NCBI GenBank assembly: GCA_030549205.1
Contig: JAUKTV010000001.1
Coordinates: forward strand, 4,712,001 to 4,776,000
Length of the DNA: 64,000 bases
Reading direction: 5' to 3'
From: Apiosordaria backusii
Lineage: Eukaryota; Ascomycota; Sordariomycetes; Sordariales; Lasiosphaeriaceae
In this document: positions 56,901 to 64,000 of the stretch, piece by piece
How positions within the stretch are numbered: the stretch's first letter is position 1
Layout of the letters: each line of letters opens with the position of its first letter
The notes under the pieces: model-generated
The model's input: the letters and a program-made list of their open reading frames with translations, nothing else
Database searches by the model: none
Told to the model about the DNA's origin: nothing
Translations under genes and position numbers: made by a program

Positions 56901-58483
56901 CGTGCTGGTGGTTTGGGTCTGAACTTGCAGACGGCCGATACCGTCATCATCTACGATTCTGATTGGAATCCTCACCAGGATTTGCAGGCCCAGGATCGTG
57001 CACATCGTATCGGTCAGAAGAACGAGGTCAGAATTCTTCGTTTGATCAGTTCTGCCTCGGTCGAAGAGAAGATTTTGGAGCGTGCCAGATTCAAGCTTGA
57101 CATGGACGGCAAGGTCATTCAAGCCGGTCGCTTCGATAACAAGTCTTCCGAGACAGATCGTGATGCCATGCTTCGGACGCTTTTGGAGACAGCAGACATG
57201 GCCGAGGCCGGCGAGCAAGAAGAGATGGATGATGAGGAGCTGAACATGATCCTGGCCAGAAATGAAAACGAACTCACAGTCTTCCACGAGATTGACGAAG
57301 AGCGTGCTCGCGATCCCGTCTACGGTACGAAACCAGGTTGCAAGGGTGTACCGCGTCTCATGGCCGAAGATGAGCTGCCAGAAATCTACCTTAGCGAGGG
57401 CAACCCTGTCGAGGAAGAGGAAGCAGTTGTCTTGGGTCGTGGTGCCCGTGAACGCACCAAAGTTAAGTACGATGATGGGCTCACGGAGGAGCAATGGCTT
57501 ATGGCTGTCGATGACGACGATGACTCGCCGGAGGCGGCGGCTGCTCGCAAGGCCGCTCGCAAGGAGAGACGCGAGAATAAGAGGAAGGGCTTGCTTAACG
57601 GCTCGATTGAGAACTCGCCATCAGCCAGCCGCGCTAGTACCGAGGAGGTTGAGACGCCTGTTAAGAAGCGAGGCCGCAAGCCTGGAAGCAAGAACCAGGA
57701 GAAGCGCAAAGCAGAGGAGGGCGATGATGAGCCACCGGCCAAGAAGAGACGTGGACCGCAGGGACGTACCAAGTCGCTTGGTGTTAACGGCTTGTCCGGG
57801 GGCATGTCCCCTTCCGTGCGGGAGAAGCTGCAAAAGAGCCTGAAGAGAATTTACGACGGACTGATGAATCTCGCCGTGGATGATGACGAGCCTGTACCCG
57901 AGGACGAAAAGGACGACGAGGACGGGCCGCCTAAGAGACTCATCATTGGGCCGTTTGTCAAGCTCCCTCCTAAGCGCGACTGGGCGGATTACTACTTGAT
58001 CATTCAGAACCCGATTTGCATGAATGACATTCTGAAAAAGATCAAGAAGGAGGAGTACACGAGCTTGGCTGGGATGCGTAGAGATCTGGACCTTCTTATT
58101 AAGAACTGCCGGACCTTCAACGAGGAGACCAGCGGGATTTGCATGGACGCGAGGATTATAGAGGTGTGTTTTTGTCTTCCCCTACACTCTCCTACCCATC
58201 ACTAACATTTTTGCTTTAGGAATTCTTCAGAGCCGAATTCGAAAAGGAGCTCTCTGACGGCGACCTGCGCGCGTTGGACGAGCCCAATTCGTCGGCTGCC
58301 TCCACCAAGGACACGTCTGTTGCTCCTTCGTTGACAGGTGACACGCCCCAGCCATCATCGGCGGCGCCTCCTTCTGCCGGGCCAACGAGAATCAGGCTTG
58401 TTTCGAATAGCGCGTCGAATGGGAATGGTATGAATGGGGGAGGGTTCGCAGGGAGTAGCAGAGCCCAAACGGAGGAGGATTAG
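53941..58483 (+). CDS. STH1: SNF2-family chromatin remodelling ATPase (RSC catalytic subunit Sth1/Snf21)
   Basis: Three exons, 53941-54033, 54108-58163 and 58220-58483, 1,470 aa. Intron donors are GTGCGC and GTGTGT. Gln/Met-rich repeats fill about residues 60-95. QLQ domain at about 163 (SQEQLSLLRDQIMAFKML). HSA region near 395-470 (RDARVHRERKKHVDFLQAVFNHR). SNF2 ATPase: DEMGLGKT at about 592, DEGH near 694, then the helicase-C half (FFQMTAIMDIMEDFL, RAGGLGLNLQTADTVI, DRAHRIGQ). SnAC follows (ENELTVFHEIDEER), then AT-hook-like KKRGRKPGSK and a bromodomain (about 1262-1400) whose last helix is on exon 3. The ATPase slides or ejects promoter nucleosomes. RSC (Sth1) rather than SWI/SNF (Snf2) is favoured by length and domain order, but one ATPase could serve either complex. 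Confidence 0.93.
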
Positions 58484-59431
58484 AGGTCCAGCCAGAAAAA
58501 ACCGGGGAGGGAGTGGTGATGGTGTGTGTTTGCTATGATTAATTGTATTAACGTACGGGGTTAATGGCTTTTTTTTTTCCTGGGGTTGGTTGGTTGGTGT
58601 TGTTGATTTCGGTGGGGAACAGGTCAACAGGATCATGGCGTTTAGTTTTGCCTTTTCTTTTTTCACTACAGTGGAAAGGAGGGATGGAAAGGAAAGGAAA
58701 GGAAAGGAAAGAGACCAGCGAAAGTCAAATGGTTCAATGGAAATGCGGCGAGGGACTTGCCTGTCGTCTTTTTTTATGTTTTTCAAGTAGCAGCGGGAGG
58801 CGCAAGAAGAAAGAGAGAGAGAGAAGGTTTTGTACAGTTCTTGGTGTTTGTAGTTTTCTCGTTCAGAAAGAGCAAGGAAATTGTTTTTCTCGTTCCTTCT
58901 TTTCTCGATATGTTTTCTTTTTGCTTGTGCTGTGGGATGGTTTGTATGAAGTTAGTAGTAGTACAGGTGCAAAAGATCTGAGGTGAAGAAAGAGGGACGT
59001 TGATGTTGATGGGGGTGGGGTTGTCTAAAGTGAAAACCGTACGTACACAGTATTAAGGGGACGGTGATGGTGCAACTTGTGGTACGTAGCGTGTGTTTGT
59101 TTAGATGGGGGTTGGGATTTTGTGTGCTGTGTGTTTGTGTGTGTGTGTATTTCGTACTTTTTTTGGCAGTAATAGAGAAAGATCTCTCTCTTACAGACTC
59201 CTTCCCCAGTCAATCTTCAGTTTGCCCGTTTGTGTGCGTCCAGAATGCAGTGGAAATTCGCAAAGTCCGAGTCCAGTGTCGAGTAACTCCACCAAACTAC
59301 CAAACTGCCAGCAATACCCCTCCTAAATCAAAACAAAGAAATCCAACATCTGTGATTGCAAAATGGAAAACTCAATGGCACAAATAAATAAAAAAAGAAG
59401 GTATTTGTGAGAGGATGAAGATTAAGATGTG
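58484..59431. other. STH1 3' region
   Basis: About 950 bp. GT-rich and T-rich, with GGAAA repeats near 58688-58711. Fits a 3' UTR. No gene recognised. Confidence 0.5.
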
Positions 59432-59437
59432 AAAAAA
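59432..59437 (-). terminator. RNA polymerase III terminator (T6) of tRNA-Thr
   Basis: A6 on the plus strand, T6 on the tRNA strand, 31 bases past the tRNA 3' end. Confidence 0.75.
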
Positions 59438-59467
59438 TGCAAAATAATAATATGTTGTATGATGGTA

Positions 59468-59539
59468 TGCCTACTACAGGAATCGAACCTGTGCTCTTCG
59501 CATTACAAGTGCGACGCCTTACCACTTGGCCAAGCAGGC
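59468..59539 (-). tRNA. tRNA-Thr (anticodon UGU)
   Basis: 72 nt, no intron. The acceptor stem GCCTGCT pairs with AGTAGGC with one G-T wobble; the discriminator base is A. The anticodon stem TCGCA/TGCGA encloses CTTGTAA, with anticodon TGT at 59507-59505. The T arm is ACAGG-TTCGATT-CCTGT (B box) and the D arm has TGGCCAAGTGGTAAGGC (A box). All four arms fold. It lies between STH1 and the zinc transporter. Confidence 0.96.
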
Positions 59540-60110
59540 TTTTTTGCTGGTTGTTGTTGTTTATTTGTCTGGTGTTAGTGCTCATCACAGCCAACACCTA
59601 CCTCCCAAGAGAAATCGATCTAACAAAGTTGCCGAGTTGACGTTTGTGTCTCACATTATCTTGAACAGTTTGCCCGGCCGAGCCGAGTCGGGCGGTCTGC
59701 TTGAGACAACCCGGGTAGATGGCCGGAGTACTTAATTGGTCATCACCCACGGTCCGAGTCTTTCAATGACAACAAGCAAGCAAGTGTAAGCGCTGCAAAG
59801 ATAAACAGAATACATGTTCGTCTTTCGGTACCTTAAGAACAGCTATCATATTTATAGACATATCCACAATATCATCATCATCGTCGAATCAGGTTTGCTC
59901 ACATCTAATCATGTATCACATCCCATAACCCATAACCCATGAACCACATCCCACCCCACCACCTAAAGTAAGGTAATCCCAAACCCACGGGGGAAAAAAA
60001 ATCTAACCCCTTGAACTCCTGACACCACTCCCAAGATGGAATGCACAACTCGCTCTATTAAACCTAACCAAAACCCAACCAAAACATTGTACTAAAAAAA
60101 TAAAAAAAAA
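59540..60110. other. Intergenic, zinc transporter 3' region
   Basis: About 570 bp; tRNA 5' flank and 3' UTR of the ZIP gene. A TGATGGGTT-like repeat (CATAACC) near 59925 is short. No gene recognised. Confidence 0.45.
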
Positions 60111-61774
60111 TCAATGCCCCTCCACCAAAGAATTACTCACTCCCAGAATCATCATCCCCATCACTCCCCAAAAGATACTTAACCGCCTATCATGCCCCAG
60201 CCCCAAGCTCTCCGCAAACAGCTGCAGCGCCACGCTCGTCATGATCCCCGCCGTCACTGCGAAAATCACCGCGTACGCTGTGGCGTTGATTTCCAGTTGC
60301 TGCCGGTTCGCAATCTTGAACCATATCGCTGCTATGCCTGCCCCGAGGGGTTGTGATAGCCCACCGAGAAGGGATGACCAGGCAATGGCTTTAAATCGGG
60401 ATCCAAGCGCCATGTAGAGAGGTAACGACATTGCGAAGCCTTCAGCAATATTGTGAACGAAGAGAGCCATGAAGACGTTGAATCCAAGACTGGGGTTGAC
60501 ATGGTTGGTGGCGTAAGTGATAAATCCTTCGGGGAGTTTGTGCACGGCTATCGCAATGACGGTTTGGAGACCGATGGCGAGGAAGGCGTTGGTCGGGACG
60601 TGGTGGTGATGTTGATGGTCGTCGACGGGTTCGGATTCGTGGGAGCAGCAGGAGGTAATACTGCTTGCGTCGGTGTGGTCTGCGATGTGGGAGTGGGAGT
60701 GTGATTCTTCGTGGCCGTGGATGTGGCCGTTGGCGTGATGATGATGGTGGTGATCGTGGAGCGATGTAGGAGAGTGTGATCGGCTAAGGTTGTGGTGGTG
60801 AGAGCTGACTAGAGACTGTCTCGAGTCGCCGTGGCCTTCGCAGATTGTCGCTGGGATAGATCGTATGGTGGTGTTCCGGGACAAGATCGTCGAGCGGCTG
60901 TTAACGTGCTTAAAACATTCTTGTCCGCAGGGGTCTGTGTAGCCGAAACATGGCCCGTCTTCGTCGCAGTTTGGCTTGGTGTCCTTGAAGAAGGGCATCA
61001 CTCGCTTAGAAAAAAAAGATGATCTTCTAGACTCGGAGGGTCTGCGACTGTCGATGCTCGGGAAGTGGGTAATGACCTCTCCCCTGGGCTCGGCATTCCC
61101 GTTCGCAACAGGAATATGGATATGAGCGTTCCGTTCGGCAGGCAATAATGGCGTAACTTCGTTGACTTCCACCATACTTGGCTGATCTGAAGATAACCGG
61201 CGTGACTGCCGCCGAGGCAAATGTGCCCTCGAGTGGTGGCGGTGTCGGTGATGTAAGGAGTCTTCGTCTGGGATTTCTTCGTGTGTATGATCGCATTCGA
61301 CTATGTGCGAGGGGAGATATTGGTGGAGGACGTGTGAGACGAGCTGGATGCCAAAGAAACCGCCAACAAAACATCCCATCATGAGAAGTCCCGCCTTTTG
61401 CCTGTCCCACTCGTCCTTAACAAGATAGCGCATCGCCGAGGGAAGCATGCTATACAATGCCGAGAATATCATGACGCCAAAGCTCAAACTGAGGGAGCAT
61501 GCAAGAAAGACATTGCTGTCTTGTATGCGGAACTGGCGCTGACCAGGTATTAGGCGAACAAACACATCGATACATATGATTGAGGCTCCCGCGATGCATG
61601 CTAGGAAAGACAACCAGAAGTCAGCCGAGTGGAACAAACAATTGAGCAACACGCATCGCATGGCATAGCACTGGCCCAAAAGCAGTCTCGGGAATGATTG
61701 CGTCACTGACCTATGCCGCTTACCGCGCACATTATCCATCCCCTGGTATCATTATCTAGGTCGCCTTGGACCAT
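60111..61774 (-). CDS. ZIP-family zinc transporter, Zrt3-like
   Basis: Two exons, 61774-61711 and 61600-60111, 517 aa. Exon 1 (MVQGDLDNDTRGWIMCAVSG) splices via donor GTCAGT to CIAGASIICIDVFVRL. The 110-bp intron has a CTGAC branch and acceptor CTAG. This gives the first transmembrane helix as in Zrt3-like proteins. A simple longest-ORF call would start at 61739 in a different frame and read through the intron. Transport motifs: HKLPEGFITYATN and HNIAEGFAMSLPL, the paired His-Glu helices of ZIP carriers. Between helices 3 and 4 is a roughly 250-residue loop rich in His (DHHHHHHANGHIHGHEESHSHSH) that probably senses or binds zinc. The yeast relative Zrt3 exports zinc from the vacuole; the membrane used here is not certain. 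Confidence 0.92.
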
Positions 61775-62931
61775 GATGACTAGCTGCGGTCGCTCGCTCG
61801 AATATCTAGGTCCGTTGGTGTCTTTTTTTCTGTGCGAACGTTTGTGGGGGAAGAGGAACCCTGACTCGCGCAGCTTCGAGGTTGTTTTTCTATGTCCGTA
61901 GGTCTGTCTAGCTCAGGTGTCTGGGTCACGATTTTGGCGCAGTCGAAGTTTGACATTCGATCGTGTTGGAATCAAAGGGCAGAGAAAGGGAGCAAGGAAC
62001 GATGGGTCGGGGGCGAACAAAAGGAAGAGAGTTCGAGGCGTCATGCGGGAAGGGTGGGTAGGTTTGAGAACCTCGATGGCCTTTTGCCTTCTTTCGGTAC
62101 ATGCAAAAACCGACCTTCCTCTTTTCTCTCTCCGTCCTAACTGGACAGAATTTCCGTATTGTTTCGCCAATGCAAGGTTCCAAGGCGACTAAGCTTCCGA
62201 TCCCTCCCCCGGAGAAATGCCAACTCGAGCAGGTCCTTAATGCTGTCCAAAAACCCTTTGAAACGATAAGGCCCGTCTTCTTGTTGGCCAGTGTGGGTGT
62301 CATATGTGCTGGATTTCTGATATGGAAGATAAGCAGGCCCCCCACCACATGGCATCATCAACTCCTCCGTGGAGAGTTGCGCCCATTCCCCCGCCATCAT
62401 CCATGAACAAGGGTCTCTTTGACCGCCCAGCCCCATTGTCAATTGTCAATCACTGATGTTTGACTTGTCAGCGCTCCTGCAGGGCTGACCTCACTCTCAC
62501 GGGCACCTTGATGGTCCGCCATGGAAAGTGTCTCGACGTGGCCATTGTGTGACCTGTGCTACCGAAAACAACGCCTTCGTGCAACTATAGTGTAACAGTC
62601 CCTTAATTGATCCTATGCGAACCATACACCTAGCCCGTTGGTATTACTATAGTTCACAATCTGGAAATTCTTCATCCGATGAGGCTCGGTGGGGTTCAGC
62701 TCTTCGGATCAGACCCTTGGAAGGCTTCCACTGGAGCGTGCCTTGCAGGGGTCCTTGTTTGGGGGACCACCACGCCAATCAACAAATCACGGGAATTTTT
62801 TCTAAAACAGCCTTGCCCACACACCACCACCACCATCCGACGGCTGAGACAAACACCTTGATAGACACTTGTCTTCAGCGCCGTAGCCGATCCTTCCCCC
62901 CTCCCCTCAACCTCCCAACCAACCCCCCAAA
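61775..62931. promoter_or_regulatory. Divergent promoter, zinc transporter / NUC1
   Basis: About 1.15 kb between divergent start codons. No credible gene or specific regulatory motif. A pyrimidine-rich leader (62890-62930) precedes the NUC1 ATG. Confidence 0.45.
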
Positions 62932-63887
62932 ATGTCCAAAGTAACCCTCGCCATCGTCGCCGGCGCCGGCGCAGCAGTCGGAGCAGCAGCCACAGCCGTC
63001 CTCTTCAACAAATCCCCCCCCTCCGCCCCCTCCCCCGCCGCTCTCCCCGGCAGCGGTCCCAAACCCCCTCCGGCCCTCCCTCAACCCCCGCACCAGTAAA
63101 CCCCTCCGGCCTCTTCGACTACGGCTTCCCCGGCCCCACCGCCGACATCGCCGCCCGCTCCGCCTTCGTCTCCTCCTACGACCGCCGCACCCGCAACCCT
63201 CACTGGGTAGCAGAGCACATCACCCCCCAATCCCTCTCCCAAAAATCCGGCGACCGCAAAAACTCCGCCTTCCTCGAAGACCCCTCCATCCCCGAGAAAT
63301 TCCGCGCCAAACTCAAAGACTACCTCCGCTCGGGTTACGACCGCGGCCACCAAGTCCCCGCCGCGGACTGCAAATGGTCGCAAGCCGCCATGGACGAGAC
63401 GTTTTACCTGTCCAACATGTGCCCCCAAGTAGGCGAGGGTTTCAACCGGGACTATTGGGCGCATTTGGAGGATTTCTGCCGGCGTCTGACAAACAAGTAC
63501 CCCAGTGTGAGGGTGGTGACGGGACCGTTGTACCTGCCGAAGCAGGAGCAGGATGGGAAGTGGTATGTCAAGTACGAAGTGGTGGGCAGCCCGGCGCCGA
63601 ATGTCGCGGTGCCGACGCATTTTTACAAGGTGATTTTTGCGGAGGAGAAGGACTCGAAGATGGGTTCGGTGGCGGTGGGGGCGTTTGTCTTGCCGAATGG
63701 GGTGATTCCTAATGGGAAGCCGCTGCAGGAGTTTGAGGTGCCCTTGGAGGTGGTGGAACGAGCGGCGGGGTTGGAGTTTGCGGAGAAGTTGCCTGTGCAG
63801 AGGAGGAAGAGGCTTTGTGCGGAGACGAGCTGCTCGATTTTGGTCAAGGAGTATGCTCAGAGGCAGAAGGCTTTTGAGAAGAAGTAG
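62932..63887 (+). CDS. NUC1: Mitochondrial DNA/RNA non-specific endonuclease (NUC1/EndoG), frame broken by 1 nt
   Basis: The ATG at 62932 opens an N-terminal Ala/Gly membrane-type leader (VAGAGAAVGAAATAVLF). That frame stops at 63100, while the nuclease body (GLFDYGFPGPTADIAARS to the stop at 63887) is one frame away. Adding one C in the C8 run at 63014-63021 or the C5 run at 63064-63068 restores 318 aa, close to yeast Nuc1 (329). The body has the beta-beta-alpha-metal active site: DRGHQVPAADCKWS, with DRGH as the catalytic His motif, preceded by RNPHWVAEHIT and followed by FYLSNMCPQ, where the Asn binds the metal. Nuc1 is an inner-membrane or intermembrane-space nuclease acting in mtDNA turnover and apoptosis-like death. 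Probably intact in the living strain. Confidence 0.88.
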
Positions 63888-63967
63888 GGAGTGAAGAGGG
63901 GGAAAGATGGGAAGGGAGTCTATAGGATAGAGCGGTAGAGTTGTCATGTGCATATACTGTATATAAC

Positions 63968-63973
63968 AATAAA
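63968..63973 (+). promoter_or_regulatory. AATAAA poly(A) signal of NUC1
   Basis: Canonical hexamer 81 bp past the stop codon, in an AT-rich context. Confidence 0.6.
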
Positions 63974-64000
63974 ACAAAGGTAATAATAACACGCAATCAT

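Noticed and set aside
55110..57494. 794-codon open frame antisense to STH1
   Set aside because: It is the mirror of the STH1 coding sequence. Codon bias of the real gene leaves the reverse frame open; the peptide has no family features.

Overview
The window is a stretch of nuclear chromosome from a filamentous ascomycete (Pezizomycotina), most likely a sordariomycete and plausibly Sordariales. The reasons are the many short GT-AG introns (mostly 54-70 bp) with CTAAC/CTGAC-like branch points, fungal versions of housekeeping genes (PDX1, NTO1, YTA7, RPA49, SWC5, STH1), and a DNA transposon decayed by C-to-T/G-to-A transitions in the pattern of repeat-induced point mutation (RIP). Species cannot be fixed from sequence alone.

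Layout. 0.8-2.7 kb: a family III CoA-transferase. 3.0-5.9 kb: a divergent pair of mitochondrial genes, a two-pass membrane protein with a frameshift and the pyruvate dehydrogenase X component PDX1. 7.8-9.7 kb: a complete Fot1/Pot2-type (Tc1/mariner, pogo group) element with a TA target duplication, 43-bp inverted repeats and a transposase frame broken only by transitions. 11-13.6 kb: a leucine-rich-repeat protein with a second apparent frameshift. 13.6-24.8 kb: a gene-poor interval where I recognise nothing. 24.8-28.6 kb: NTO1. 30.2-34.2 kb: three tandem paralogues of a family I do not recognise. 34.7-40.2 kb: YTA7. 41.9-44.7 kb: RPA49 and a tiny spliced ribosomal protein gene, RPL41 (25 aa). 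45.5-48.1 kb: a divergent pair, GST kappa and an HSDL2-like reductase, both ending in the peroxisomal signal SKL. 48.2-53 kb: SWC5, a phytanoyl-CoA dioxygenase-like protein and WDR70. 53.9-58.5 kb: the SNF2-family remodeller STH1. 59.5 kb: tRNA-Thr(UGU). 60.1-63.9 kb: a ZIP zinc transporter and mitochondrial nuclease NUC1, the latter with a third apparent frameshift.

Functional themes: chromatin regulators (NTO1, YTA7, SWC5, STH1), ribosome production (RPA49, RPL41), mitochondria (PDX1, the membrane protein, NUC1) and peroxisomes (the SKL pair). Three otherwise intact genes each lack one base at or near a C/G homopolymer. That suggests assembly errors rather than three independent null alleles. 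The most unusual content is the tandem three-gene family, the RIP-decayed but indel-free transposon, and the RPL41 microgene whose last exon carries only seven coding bases.
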